A DNA stretch of 64,000 nt from JACVRW01 sp963803245 (GCA_963803245.1 CAWDLI010000017.1:307993-371992), one strand, 5' to 3'. Positions 18,961-27,508 are shown, counted from the first letter of the stretch. The notes: generated by a model not told the origin, from the letters alone. Numbers and translations are program-made.

Positions 18961-19959
18961 CTACGCGGTTCTGGCGCGCTTCTTCTCCTTCGGCTCCGAG
19001 CGCGGCTCCAGCTGGATCTCGCGCTCCGCGCCCCGTGCGCCCTCCTTCAGCTCACGGCTCCGCTCGTGCTCGGCGTTCAGCTCCGCCCCCAGCAGGATGG
19101 CCACGTTCGTGAGCCAGAGCCAGACGAGGAACACGATCACGCCGCCCAGCGCGCCGTAGGTCTTGTTGTACGAGCCGAAGTTCGACACGTAGAACGCGAA
19201 CGCTGCCGACGCCGCGAGCCACACCACGATCGCCAGCAGGGCGCCCGGCGTGACCCACTTGAAGCCGGGCAGCTTCGCGTTCGGTGAGGAGTAGTAGAGG
19301 AGCGCGAACATGAACAGCACCACGATCGCGAGCACCGGCCACTTGGCGATGTCCCAGATGGTCACCGCCGTCGAGCCCACCCCGAGCGACGAGCCCACCT
19401 GCTCGGCCACCGGTCCCGTCAGCACCAGGGCCGCGAGCACGAGGGCGAGCATCAGCACCAGCACCAACGTCACCAGCATCTGCAGCGGGCGCAGCTTGAT
19501 GAAGGAGCGTCCCTCCTCCACCTCATAGATCACGTTCGACGCCCGCATGAAGGCCCCGACGTAGCCGGAGGCCGTCCACAGCGCCGCGGCGATGCCCACG
19601 ATCGCCAGGAGGCCGGCAGTGCCGCTGCTCCGCGTGACGTCCTCGATCGGTCCCTTGAAGGTGTCGACCGCCGAGGACGGGCCGATCGCGCTGACCACGT
19701 CGGTCAGCGAGTCGGTGACCGTCTTCGGATCGCCCACCAGGCCGACGATCGACACAAGCGCGATCAGCGCCGGGAAGATCGAGAGGACCGAGTAGTAGGT
19801 GAGTGCCGCCGCCCAGTCGGTGAGGTTGTCCTCCTGGAACTCGGTGACCGTGCGCTTGACGGTCTGCACGAGTCCGCCCTTGCGCGGGTGCGCCGGCCCC
19901 TCAGGCCGGCGCCCCATGCGCTTCTCGTCGTCTGTGATCACGTCCGTCGAGCCAGTCAC
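18961..19959 (-). CDS. YihY/BrkB-family inner membrane protein
   Basis: A 332-residue protein with the YihY signature: DNLTDWAAALTYYSVLSIFPALIAL near the first helix, then about six membrane helices, PNAKLPGFKWVTPGALLAI and NKTYGALGGVIVFLVWLW. The charged C-terminal tail is cytoplasmic. The function of the family is unsettled (once called RNase BN in error). It shares one base with the DUF3618 stop, so it closes the four-gene envelope operon that begins at 21282. Confidence 0.9.
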   Translation of the reverse strand: MTGSTDVITDDEKRMGRRPEGPAHPRKGGLVQTVKRTVTEFQEDNLTDWAAALTYYSVLSIFPALIALVSIVGLVGDPKTVTDSLTDVVSAIGPSSAVDTFKGPIEDVTRSSGTAGLLAIVGIAAALWTASGYVGAFMRASNVIYEVEEGRSFIKLRPLQMLVTLVLVLMLALVLAALVLTGPVAEQVGSSLGVGSTAVTIWDIAKWPVLAIVVLFMFALLYYSSPNAKLPGFKWVTPGALLAIVVWLAASAAFAFYVSNFGSYNKTYGALGGVIVFLVWLWLTNVAILLGAELNAEHERSRELKEGARGAEREIQLEPRSEPKEKKRARTA

Positions 19960-20444
19960 TACGCGCGCGCCTCGTGCGCCTTCTGCTGGGCGCTGTCGCG
20001 GAGCTCCTCGGCCTGCTCGCGGCCGGCTTCCTTGGCGGTCTCGGCCGCCTGGCCTGCCACGTCCTTGCCGCGCTCGATCGCCTCCTGGCCGGTCTCCTTC
20101 GCCTTTTCCTTCACCTGGTCGGCAAGCGGCCCGATCTTCTCGTCCTCGACCTTGGTGCTGGGCACCAGCAGGCCGGCGATGAAGCCGACGGCCACGCCGC
20201 CGATCGCCAGGCCGAGCGGGTTCTCCTTGGCGATCCCGACAGCCTGCCGGGCCCCGTCCTTCACCTCTCCCGACTCGGGAGTCGCGCCGGAGACCTTCGA
20301 GCGGACGGAGTCCACCTTGCCGGAGATGGCCTCCTTCGCCCGCCCGGTCACGTCGGTCTTGTGGCCGAGCGCCTCGACGGTGTCGCCCATCCGCTCGCGT
20401 GTGTCCTCTATGTCCTGCCTGATCTGGCTCGGGTCTTGACCCAT
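19959..20444 (-). CDS. DUF3618 domain-containing protein
   Basis: A 161-residue protein starting with DPSQIRQDIEDTRERMGDTV, the hallmark of DUF3618. One membrane segment (about 85-105, LGLAIGGVAVGFIAGLL) is followed by a long Ala/Glu/Lys-rich helical tail likely to form a coiled coil. A strong AAGGAGGA site eight bases before the ATG fixes the start, even though this lies 37 bases inside the upstream holin-like gene. Such proteins accompany holin-like and YihY genes in actinobacterial stress loci. Confidence 0.88.
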   Translation of the reverse strand: MGQDPSQIRQDIEDTRERMGDTVEALGHKTDVTGRAKEAISGKVDSVRSKVSGATPESGEVKDGARQAVGIAKENPLGLAIGGVAVGFIAGLLVPSTKVEDEKIGPLADQVKEKAKETGQEAIERGKDVAGQAAETAKEAGREQAEELRDSAQQKAHEARA

Positions 20445-20827
20445 TCCAAGTCCTCCTTAACGCTGTCTTTGGTCTGCTCCGGTACGGGCGGGGCAGCCTC
20501 TTGGACCTTCTTCTTTCCGGTGATCGCCATGACGCCGGCCACCGCGGCGTACGCCACGGCCACGATCAGAGCCGCAATCCACGTGTCCATCCCCGTGGCC
20601 AGCACGGCGATGAGGCACGCGGTCAGGGCGGCGAACGCCCCCACGCCGAACAGGCCAGCAGCGCCGAACATCCCCGCGCCGGTGCCCGCCTGCTTGCCCT
20701 TCTCGGCGAGCTCGGCCTTGGCGAGGTCGAGCTCCTGCTTGACGAGCGTCGTGGTCTGATCCGAGAGCTCCTTGAGGAGCTCCCCGGTCGGCCGGTCGCG
20801 CAGCGAGTTCTCCTGGGGAGCCGTCAT
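20408..20827 (-). CDS. phage holin family (DUF1469/Actinobacteriophage-holin-like) superfamily III membrane protein
   Basis: A 139-residue protein with the family opening RPTGELLKELSDQTTTLVKQ, an amphipathic helix, and two membrane helices (about 46-70 and 80-100). Despite the name this family is a normal chromosomal membrane protein, and no phage genes are near. ATG 20827 overlaps the upstream stop as ATGA. The longer frame upstream would run through the previous gene in another register. Confidence 0.85.
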   Translation of the reverse strand: MTAPQENSLRDRPTGELLKELSDQTTTLVKQELDLAKAELAEKGKQAGTGAGMFGAAGLFGVGAFAALTACLIAVLATGMDTWIAALIVAVAYAAVAGVMAITGKKKVQEAAPPVPEQTKDSVKEDLEWVKTRARSGRT

Positions 20828-21282
20828 CGCGGTACTGGCGGCGCCTGGATGCTGCCCGAGGGGTTCGCGCCGTTCGTGAGCTGCGGGCTTGCAACCGTGC
20901 TCTGGCGGTAGCGCTCTCCGCTCGAGGCCTTCAGCAGGCGCGACGCCATGAAGCCCAGCGCGACGCCCCCTGCCACCACGGCCCACGGGTTGCGCCGGGC
21001 GTAGTCCTCGACGTCGCGAACGATCCGGTCGCCGTCGGCGTTGTGGAGATACCCACCGAGCCGCTCGGCCCGGTCGGCTGCCTGCTCCGCGTAGCGCGCC
21101 GGAGCGTCCTTGCCCTGCTTTCGCAGCTCATCCGCGACGTTGCGCACGTCGCCGGCGGCCGAGCGCACCTGCTCGCCGGCCTGGGTCGAGCGCTGGTCGA
21201 CCTGTTCGCGCACCCTGTCGCGCGCCTGACTCACACCGTCCTGGGCCTTCTCGTGTGCCTTTTCCTGAACACTCTGCTCCAC
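20824..21282 (-). CDS. hypothetical coiled-coil protein with one membrane segment
   Basis: A 152-residue protein. The first 90 residues are rich in Glu, Gln, Arg and Ala in helical register (EKAHEKAQDGVSQARDRV), like apolipoprotein-type or DUF883-like stress proteins. A short hydrophobic segment (NPWAVVAGGVALGFMASRLL) and a Ser/Pro tail follow. GTG 21282 with GGAGGA seven bases upstream is the start. It is the first gene of the minus-strand operon, whose candidate promoter overlaps that of the divergent phosphatase gene. Confidence 0.72.
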   Translation of the reverse strand: MEQSVQEKAHEKAQDGVSQARDRVREQVDQRSTQAGEQVRSAAGDVRNVADELRKQGKDAPARYAEQAADRAERLGGYLHNADGDRIVRDVEDYARRNPWAVVAGGVALGFMASRLLKASSGERYRQSTVASPQLTNGANPSGSIQAPPVPR

Positions 21283-21322
21283 TGCTGGTTCCTCCGTTCT
21301 TGGACCCTGCTCTCCGCAGCCT

Positions 21323-21347
21323 CTGCCCGCTTCGCGGCATGCGAATC
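21323..21347 (-). promoter_or_regulatory. candidate stress-sigma promoter for the 21282 operon
   Basis: Minus-strand GATT-N15-GGGCAG, one base off the GNNT-N14/16-GGGTA pattern known for Streptomyces SigB-type promoters. It ends 40 bases before the GTG at 21282 and overlaps the opposite-strand element. Confidence 0.4.
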
Positions 21348-21361
21348 TCGAAAGTGGGTAA
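21337..21361 (+). promoter_or_regulatory. candidate stress-sigma promoter for the TetR-SpoIIE gene
   Basis: Plus-strand GCAT-N15-GGGTAA. The -10-like GGGTAA ends 10 bases before the ATG at 21372, which would make the transcript nearly leaderless. Confidence 0.5.
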
Positions 21362-21371
21362 GAGAGGTCCG

Positions 21372-23501
21372 ATGTCGGACACCACCTCCCCGCCGTTGCC
21401 GCCGGATGTCCCAGAACAATCACGAGACCGTCCTGTCACGCGCAGGGCGCGCGCGGACTCGCTTGCCAATCGCGAGCGCATCCTGGCCGCCGCCGCGCGG
21501 CACCTCAGGGAGTCGCCCGAGCTGAACATCCGCGAGGTGGCGCTCGAGGCTCGGGTAAGCCGCTCGACGCTCTACCGCCACTTCGCCACGCGCGAGGACC
21601 TCGAGCAGGCGCTACGTCAGGACGCGCTCTATGCCGCCCGCGAAACCGCGGCGCGTGTGGTGTCCGAGGGGCGGTCGCCGATGGCGCTCCTGAGCGGTCT
21701 GGTCAATGCCCTGGTGGAGCTCGCGGCCGAGCGCCGGCTCGGGGTCCTCAAGGCGCTCCCGGTGGGCCCGGCAGAGGAAGAGCTGGTCACGGAGCTGCTC
21801 CCCGCATTCGAGCGCCTGAGGGCGGCCGTCGAGATAGCTCCGGAGCCTCCGGAGGCGTTCCGCCGTGCCCTGGCCGGCCACTTCCTTCACGCCTGTCTCG
21901 CCACCGGGGCGGCCGAGCCGGCCGACCCGCCGACCGCCGCGAAGTCCCTGTTCGACTCCTTGACCGAGCCGCTCGACCAAGGCCTGGTGGCCCTCGACGA
22001 CGGCGGTGCCCTCCTGTGCCTCAACTCGCGTGCGGCGGAGATGCTCTCCCCCGCGACCGGCGCCGAGGTCGGCCGCCTCCTGACCGAATCGAGGATCGAG
22101 GTTCTCTACGAGGACGGCTCCCCGAGCCCGCCCGAGGCCTATCCGCTTGCCGCGGCGGTCCGCACGAAGGAGCCGCAGACGGCCGTCCGCGGGCACCGGG
22201 GACCGGCCGGAGCCGTGGCGTGGATCGAGGTCGCGGCTTACCCGCTTCGCTCGCCCGCCGACGAAACGGTGTACGGCATCGTGGGAGTGCTCACGGATCT
22301 CACCGCCGAGCGGAATTGGGAGCACCGGCAGCTGCGTGCCCCCGGCCAGCTCGGGCGCCACCGGCCGGTACCGCTGGACATCGCGCGAATCCTCGACGAG
22401 ATCCCTCCGCACCTGTTTCCGGAGCAGTTCGCATCCGAGGCGCGCCGGCTCAGCGGGGGCCCGGTGGCTCTCTACGTGGTCGACATCGACGGCACGCACC
22501 TGCTCCGCCTGGCGGGCCCGGACGACTTCCCGAAGCGCCTCGAGGCTCCCCCGGCGCTGGGGCCGGAGCTGGCGGAGGACGGCATGCCGGAGCTGGCCGC
22601 GCGTATCGCGGCCGACCTGCCGGGGGTCTCCATGGCCCCCATGTGGCTGCGCGGTCGCGCGATCGGAGTCCTGCTCGCCCTGGCCACTCCGCCCGAAGCG
22701 CTTGCGGAGCTGGCCCGGCACGGCGCCGCCGCGATGGAGCTGGCCGGCGGCTACACCGACGTCTTCGACGCGGCTCGCCGGCGAAAGGAGACGGAGCCTG
22801 CCGCCGAGCTCCAGCAGTCCCTCCTACCGCCACGCATCGCGCGCATCGGCGGCGGAGAGATCGCGGGCGGCGTGCTCCCCGCATACGAGGTCGGGGGCGA
22901 CTGGTTCGACTACGTCGAGAACCGCGACGGGGCGTGGATCGCGGTGGCCGACTCGGTGGGCAAGGGTTCGACGGCAGGGGCGCTCGGCGGCATCGCGCTT
23001 GCGGCTCTGCGCGCCGCCAGGCGGAGCGATGCGACGCTCGAGGAAGCCGCCAAGACCATGCACGAGGCGATCTTCGACGTCTCCCGGCCCGAGTTCTTCG
23101 TGACCGCGGTCGTCGCGCGCTGGAACGCCGTCTACTCGTCGTTCAGCTGGATCAACTGCGGCCATCCACCGCCACTCGTGGTGCGCGCCGACGACACGCT
23201 CGAGCAGCTCATGGTCGAGGCGGGGCTGCCGCTCGGCCTCTGGGACCGCGAGCGCAGGTTCGTCCGCCATCAGCGCCGCCTCGAGCCCGGCGAGCGCCTG
23301 ATCCTCCATTCCGACGGCATCACCGCGCGGCGCACCGCCGACGGGCTGTTCGGCCTCGACGGCATCGAGAAGGCGGTGCAGGCGGCCCGCAACCGGTCCG
23401 CGCCGGCCACGGCAAAGGCGATTCAGGAAGCGGTGATGAGCGCTGCCGACGACCCGCTCCAGGACGACGCGGTAGCCGTGGTGCTGGCCCCGGCGACCTA
23501 G
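21372..23501 (+). CDS. TetR-type HTH fused to PAS and SpoIIE/PP2C phosphatase
   Basis: A 709-residue fusion. Residues about 32-80 form a TetR N-terminal helix-turn-helix (NIREVALEARVSRSTLYRHF). A TetR-like helical part continues to about 195. A PAS-like domain follows (about 196-320), then a GAF-like region (about 345-460). The C-terminal SpoIIE/PP2C domain (about 475-705) has its metal motifs: VGGDWFDY, VADSVGKG, NCGHPPPLV, SDGI and DDAVAVV. SpoIIE/RsbU-type phosphatases dephosphorylate anti-sigma antagonists to release stress sigma factors. ATG 21372 follows AGAGAGG. The gene sits in a cluster rich in GGGTA-type promoters and has one itself. Direct DNA binding is an inference. Confidence 0.85.
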   Translation: MSDTTSPPLPPDVPEQSRDRPVTRRARADSLANRERILAAAARHLRESPELNIREVALEARVSRSTLYRHFATREDLEQALRQDALYAARETAARVVSEGRSPMALLSGLVNALVELAAERRLGVLKALPVGPAEEELVTELLPAFERLRAAVEIAPEPPEAFRRALAGHFLHACLATGAAEPADPPTAAKSLFDSLTEPLDQGLVALDDGGALLCLNSRAAEMLSPATGAEVGRLLTESRIEVLYEDGSPSPPEAYPLAAAVRTKEPQTAVRGHRGPAGAVAWIEVAAYPLRSPADETVYGIVGVLTDLTAERNWEHRQLRAPGQLGRHRPVPLDIARILDEIPPHLFPEQFASEARRLSGGPVALYVVDIDGTHLLRLAGPDDFPKRLEAPPALGPELAEDGMPELAARIAADLPGVSMAPMWLRGRAIGVLLALATPPEALAELARHGAAAMELAGGYTDVFDAARRRKETEPAAELQQSLLPPRIARIGGGEIAGGVLPAYEVGGDWFDYVENRDGAWIAVADSVGKGSTAGALGGIALAALRAARRSDATLEEAAKTMHEAIFDVSRPEFFVTAVVARWNAVYSSFSWINCGHPPPLVVRADDTLEQLMVEAGLPLGLWDRERRFVRHQRRLEPGERLILHSDGITARRTADGLFGLDGIEKAVQAARNRSAPATAKAIQEAVMSAADDPLQDDAVAVVLAPAT

Positions 23502-23791
23502 TCGGCGGCCTGGAGCTTCGGTCCCTTGGCCTTGTGGTCCACCGCGTCCGGGGCCTCGTCGAAGCGCCGGTCCAGCTCGGCGAGGATCTCGTCGGCGTCG
23601 CCGTCGAGCACGTGACCGTCGTCCAGCACCAGCACCGGGATCACGTCCGCGCCCGTAGCCGCGCGCATCTCGTCGCGATCCTCCCGGTCGGCCTCGACCT
23701 GCACCGCCACGAACGGCACCCCGAGCTCGGTCAGGCGCTGCCGCACGCGGTGCGAATGCGGGCACCACTCGGTCTGGTAGAGGCGAATCAC
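23498..23791 (-). CDS. glutaredoxin-like protein
   Basis: A 97-residue thioredoxin-fold protein. The active-site region is EWCPHSHRV (Cys10-Pro-His-Ser13), a monothiol-type variant of CPYC, and a VIPVLVLDDG cis-Pro loop follows. The C-terminal part is longer than in classic glutaredoxins. It may reduce or glutathionylate/mycothiolate proteins under oxidative stress. GTG 23791 is the start, nine bases after a GGGTAA element. Its stop overlaps the convergent phosphatase stop by four bases. Confidence 0.82.
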   Translation of the reverse strand: MIRLYQTEWCPHSHRVRQRLTELGVPFVAVQVEADREDRDEMRAATGADVIPVLVLDDGHVLDGDADEILAELDRRFDEAPDAVDHKAKGPKLQAAD

Positions 23792-23800
23792 CAGTTCGTC

Positions 23801-23826
23801 TTACCCAAATTCGTTCATCGCAAGGC
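23801..23826 (-). promoter_or_regulatory. candidate stress-sigma promoter for the glutaredoxin gene
   Basis: Minus-strand GCCT-N16-GGGTAA ending nine bases before the GTG at 23791. It interlocks with the plus-strand element for Ku. Confidence 0.45.
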
Positions 23827-23838
23827 TCCGCGGGGTAA
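23813..23838 (+). promoter_or_regulatory. candidate stress-sigma promoter for the Ku operon
   Basis: Plus-strand GTTC-N16-GGGTAA ending ten bases before the ATG at 23849. The -35 match is weak, but the GGGTAA and its spacing to the start repeat those of neighbouring genes. Confidence 0.4.
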
Positions 23839-23848
23839 GCGAGGAAGG

Positions 23849-24610
23849 ATGCCGCGCTCGATCTGGAACGGGACGATCACCTTCGGCATGGTCAACGTGC
23901 CGATCAAGCTCTACTCGGCCACCGAGTCGAAGAGCATCCACTTCCACGAGGTCCACGTCCGCGACGGCGGCGCAATCGAGCATCGGCGCCTGTGCTCGAA
24001 AGACGGCAAGGAGGTGCCCTACAAGGACGTCGTGAAGGGCTACGAGGTCAGCTCCGGCAGGTACGTGGTGCTGGACCCCGACGAGGTGAAGGCGGCGGCG
24101 GGCGACCGCGGCAAGGTCGTGCACATCGAGGAGTTCGTCGAGGCCGGCGACATCGATCCGGTCTTCTTCGAGAAGACCTACTTCGTGGGCAGCCGCGACG
24201 ACACGGACGCGTATCGGCTGCTGCACGAGGCGCTCCGGCGAAGCGGCCGCGCGGGCATCGGCCGCTTCAGCTTCCACGACCGCGAGTACCTGGTGGCGGT
24301 CCGCGCGCTGGACGACGTGCTCGCGCTGCACACCATGCGCTACGCCGACGAGGTGGTCGGCGGCGACGACGTGGACGTCGACCGCCCGGGCCGCAAGCCG
24401 TCGAAGCGCGAGGTGGCCATGGCCGCCCAGCTGATCGACTCGCTGCAGAGGAAGTTCGACGCCGAGGAATACGAGGACACCTACCGCGAGGCGGTGCTCG
24501 ACCTCATCAAGCGCAAGGGCGCCGGCAAGGAGATAGACCTCACCGCCGAGGAGGAGCCCGAGCACGGAGACGACCTGCTGGCGGCACTCCAGGCCAGCGT
24601 GGGGAGCTGA
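23849..24610 (+). CDS. ku: Ku DNA-end-binding protein (first copy)
   Basis: A 253-residue bacterial Ku. It opens with MPRSIWNGTITFGMVNVPI, the family N-terminus, and contains HRRLCSKDGKEVPY, a YEVSSGRYVVLDPDE strand and LHTMRYADEV. Ku homodimers ring broken DNA ends and recruit LigD in non-homologous end joining. The C-terminus ends shortly after the core, without a basic tail. The second Ku begins three bases after the stop. No ligD is in the window. Confidence 0.95.
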   Translation: MPRSIWNGTITFGMVNVPIKLYSATESKSIHFHEVHVRDGGAIEHRRLCSKDGKEVPYKDVVKGYEVSSGRYVVLDPDEVKAAAGDRGKVVHIEEFVEAGDIDPVFFEKTYFVGSRDDTDAYRLLHEALRRSGRAGIGRFSFHDREYLVAVRALDDVLALHTMRYADEVVGGDDVDVDRPGRKPSKREVAMAAQLIDSLQRKFDAEEYEDTYREAVLDLIKRKGAGKEIDLTAEEEPEHGDDLLAALQASVGS

Positions 24611-24612
24611 TC

Positions 24613-25545
24613 GTGCCGCGCGCGATCTGGAGCGGCTCGCTGAGCTTCGGGCTGGTCAACGTGCCGGTCCAGCTGGTCAGCGCCGTTCGCGACCTCGACT
24701 ACCACTTCCATCAGCTGCACGCGAAGGACAAGGCGCGCATCGAGCAGCGGCGCTACTGCAAGGAGGAGGACGTGGAGGTCGTTTGGGAGGAGGTCGCCCA
24801 CGCCTACGAGCTCAAGAAGGGCAAGGAGGTCGTCGTCACCGACGAGGAGCTCGCCTCCGTGCAGCCGCGGAAGACCCGCACCATCGAGGTCGAGGCCTTC
24901 GTCGACCTCGCGGAGGTGGACCCGATCTACTTCGATCACCCCTACTTCCTCGTGCCCGTGGGCGAGAGCGAGGGCACGCTGCGCGCCTACCAGCTGCTCG
25001 TTGATGCGATGGAGAGCCAGGAGCGGGTGGCCCTCGGGCGCCTCGTGATGAGGACCAAGGAGTACCTCGCCGCGGTACAGGTGCGCGACGGAGCGCTCAC
25101 CCTGACCACGATGCTCTTCCACGACGAGGTGCGCCCAGCCGGGAACATCCCCACGGGCGGCAAGAAGCCGTCGAAGCGCGCGGTGGACGACGCGCTGGCG
25201 ATCATCGAGGAGCTCTCGACCGAGTGGGATCCCGGCAGCTACAAGGACTGCTACCGGGAGCGCCTGCGGAAGGTGATCGAGCGCAAGCGCCAGGGCCGGA
25301 CGATCGAGGCTCCCGAGACGGAGAAGGAGCCCACCCCCGCCCCGGACCTGATGGCGGCCCTGGAGCGGACGCTCGAGAACGCGCGGGCCGGCCGGCCCAT
25401 CAGGGAGGACCCCGCCGGCGACGACGAGCTGGCGACGCTCACCCGCAAGGAGCTTGATGAGCGCGCCAAGGAGGCCGGGATCCGCGGACGCACCAAGATG
25501 TCCAAGCACGAGCTGGTCGAGGCCCTGGCCGGCGAGGACGGATGA
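24613..25545 (+). CDS. ku: Ku DNA-end-binding protein (second copy, with C-terminal SAP/Rho-N-like extension)
   Basis: A 310-residue Ku with the canonical opening PRAIWSGSLSFGLVNVPVQL. It diverges from the first copy but keeps the fold motifs (RIEQRRYCKEED, TMLFHDEVRP). A C-terminal extension (about 262-310) contains LTRKELDERAKEAGIRGRTK then LSKHELVEAL-like residues, a SAP or Rho-N-like helix-extended-helix that may add DNA binding. GTG 24613 is used. The gene overlaps the flavoprotein downstream as ATGA. Tandem Ku genes suggest a heterodimer, as described for some actinobacteria and rhizobia. Confidence 0.93.
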   Translation: MPRAIWSGSLSFGLVNVPVQLVSAVRDLDYHFHQLHAKDKARIEQRRYCKEEDVEVVWEEVAHAYELKKGKEVVVTDEELASVQPRKTRTIEVEAFVDLAEVDPIYFDHPYFLVPVGESEGTLRAYQLLVDAMESQERVALGRLVMRTKEYLAAVQVRDGALTLTTMLFHDEVRPAGNIPTGGKKPSKRAVDDALAIIEELSTEWDPGSYKDCYRERLRKVIERKRQGRTIEAPETEKEPTPAPDLMAALERTLENARAGRPIREDPAGDDELATLTRKELDERAKEAGIRGRTKMSKHELVEALAGEDG

Positions 25546-27032
25546 CCTCGCTCTGGCTCGCGACGGGCCCCGGTAGCTCATATCCGGAGCTCGGAGGCGA
25601 CATCCGCGCGGATGCCCTGGTGGTCGGGGCCGGCATCACCGGGCTCGTCTCCGCTCTCCTCCTACAGCGCGAGGGCCTCGAGGTCGCCGTGATCGATCAG
25701 CACCGGGTCGGAACAGGGGTGACCGGGCACACGACCGCCAAGCTCAGCTCACTGCACCAGCTGGTCTACGCCCAGTTCGCCGGGCGCTTCGGAGACGAGG
25801 GCGCCCGCGTGTACGCCGCCGCCAACGAGTCGGGGCTCGAGCGCATCGCCGGCCTCGTCGCGGAGCTCGGCATCGACTGCGACTTCCGCCGCCGCCCCAA
25901 CTACACCTACGCCGGCACGTCCGCCGATCTCGGCGATATCGAGGCCGAGGTGGAGGCGGCCAGCAGGGCCGGTCTGAAGGCCTCCTTCGTGAGCGACGTT
26001 CCCCTCCCCTTCCCCACCGCCGGGGCGATCAGGGTGGACGATCAGGCCGAGTTCCACCCGCACAAGTTCCTCGTCGCCCTGGCCGCGACGCTGGAGGGCG
26101 GCGGCGCGCGGATCTTCGAGCAGACCCGAGCGCTCGCCCTGCGCGACGGGGCACCATGCGTCGTCGAGACGACCGGCGGGAAGGTCACCGCCGACCACGT
26201 CGTGATCGCCACGCACTTCCCGTTCACCGACCGTGGCCTCTTCTTCGCGCGCGTCCACTCGGAGCGCTCCTACTGCGTGGCGGCGCCGTTGCCCGGCGAG
26301 GCGCCGGACGGGATGTTCATCAGCGCTTCGTCGCCGACCCGCTCGCTGCGCTTCCACCCGGTCGGCGGGCGGGAGCACGTGATCGTCGGCGGCGAGGGTC
26401 ACAAGGTCGGTCAGGGCGGACCGACCAGCCCGCGCTACACGACGCTCGAGGCGTTCATGCGCGAGCACTTCGACGTCCGCGAAGCGGCGTACCGCTGGTC
26501 CGCACAGGACAACTACTCGGCGGACGGGGCCCCGCTGGTGGGGAAGCTGACGCCGCGCTCACGGGGAAGCTACGTCGCGACCGGCTATCGGAAGTGGGGC
26601 CTCACCATGGCCGCGGCCGCCGGGGAGATCATCGCCGACGCGGTGGCCGGGAGGAAGAACCCCTGGCAGGACTTCTTCGACTCGAACCGCATTACCCCGT
26701 TCTCGTCCGCCAAGGCCCTGGTCACGGAGAACGCAAACGTCGCGTTTCACTTCTTCGCCGACCGCGTCACCCGCCGCTCGGGCGACACGGCGGACGACCT
26801 CGCCCCGGGCGAGGGCAAGGTCGTCTCGAGGCACGGCCGGCAGGTGGCACTCTCCAGGGACCCGGACGGGACGGTGCACGCCGTGTCGGCGCGCTGCACC
26901 CACCTGGGGTGCATCCTCGCGTGGAACGACGCCGAGCGCACGTGGGACTGCCCCTGTCACGCGTCCAGGTTCGCCGCCGACGGGTCAGTGCTTCAGGGCC
27001 CGGCCGTCCACCCCCTCGAGAAGCGCTCCTAG
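25542..27032 (+). CDS. FAD-dependent oxidoreductase with C-terminal Rieske [2Fe-2S] domain
   Basis: A 496-residue two-domain protein. The DAO-type FAD domain has VVGAGITGLVSALLL (about 28-42) and a VTGHTTAKLSSLH segment typical of this group. A C-terminal Rieske domain (about 410-496) has both cluster motifs, CTHLGC and CPCHASRF. Such flavin-Rieske proteins are widespread in soil bacteria with unknown substrates. Co-transcription with two Ku genes (ATGA overlap) and a stress-type promoter upstream point to a stress role, not a catabolic one. Confidence 0.88.
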   Translation: MTSLWLATGPGSSYPELGGDIRADALVVGAGITGLVSALLLQREGLEVAVIDQHRVGTGVTGHTTAKLSSLHQLVYAQFAGRFGDEGARVYAAANESGLERIAGLVAELGIDCDFRRRPNYTYAGTSADLGDIEAEVEAASRAGLKASFVSDVPLPFPTAGAIRVDDQAEFHPHKFLVALAATLEGGGARIFEQTRALALRDGAPCVVETTGGKVTADHVVIATHFPFTDRGLFFARVHSERSYCVAAPLPGEAPDGMFISASSPTRSLRFHPVGGREHVIVGGEGHKVGQGGPTSPRYTTLEAFMREHFDVREAAYRWSAQDNYSADGAPLVGKLTPRSRGSYVATGYRKWGLTMAAAAGEIIADAVAGRKNPWQDFFDSNRITPFSSAKALVTENANVAFHFFADRVTRRSGDTADDLAPGEGKVVSRHGRQVALSRDPDGTVHAVSARCTHLGCILAWNDAERTWDCPCHASRFAADGSVLQGPAVHPLEKRS

Positions 27033-27451
27033 GGCGCGGCCGAGATCGCCTCCACCAGGTCGCCGACCTTCTCCTCGTCGATCGACGTCGCGAGATCGGC
27101 TGTGCTCACGATGCCTACCAGGTCGTGGCCGTCGATCACCGGAAGGCGGCGGACCTTGTGCTCCTTCATGGTCCGCAGCACTTCGTCGATGGAGTCGTCG
27201 GCACCGATCGTGACCGGCTTGCCCTCGCCGAGGTCGCCCGCGGTCACGTCCGCCGGATCCTTGCCCTGCGCGAGCACCTTCACGACGATGTCGCGGTCGG
27301 TGAGCATGCCCTTGAGACGGTCGTCCTCGCCGCAAATCGGCATCGCTCCCACGTCTAGCTCCGCCAGCCGTCTGGCCGCGTCGAGCACGGTGTCCTTCTC
27401 GCCAACGCACTCCACTCCGCCGGTCATGACCTCGCGGGCAGTCTTGGACAT
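27029..27451 (-). CDS. CBS-domain protein
   Basis: A 140-residue protein of two CBS domains: VMTGGVECVGEKDTVLDAAR with GMLTDRDIVVKV, then PVTIGADDSIDEVL with LPVIDGHDLVGIVSTADLA. CBS pairs bind adenosine nucleotides or NAD and often sense energy state; the family is common among stress-induced genes. A strong AAGGAGGGAGC site precedes the ATG at 27451, so the longer upstream frame is discarded. Its stop overlaps the convergent flavoprotein stop. Confidence 0.9.
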   Translation of the reverse strand: MSKTAREVMTGGVECVGEKDTVLDAARRLAELDVGAMPICGEDDRLKGMLTDRDIVVKVLAQGKDPADVTAGDLGEGKPVTIGADDSIDEVLRTMKEHKVRRLPVIDGHDLVGIVSTADLATSIDEEKVGDLVEAISAAP

Positions 27452-27483
27452 GCTCCCTCCTTCGGGTCGCTTGCGACCCTCCG

Positions 27484-27508
27484 CTACCCGGACGCGCCAG
27501 GCACAATC
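27484..27508 (-). promoter_or_regulatory. candidate stress-sigma promoter for the CBS gene
   Basis: Minus-strand GATT-N15-GGGTAG, 32 bases before the ATG at 27451. The -35 GATTG is the same as at 29562 and 30880. Confidence 0.6.

Noticed and set aside
20408..20827. Prophage remnant, because of the holin-family name
   Set aside because: The family is common on actinobacterial chromosomes next to DUF3618 and YihY genes; no other phage gene is present.
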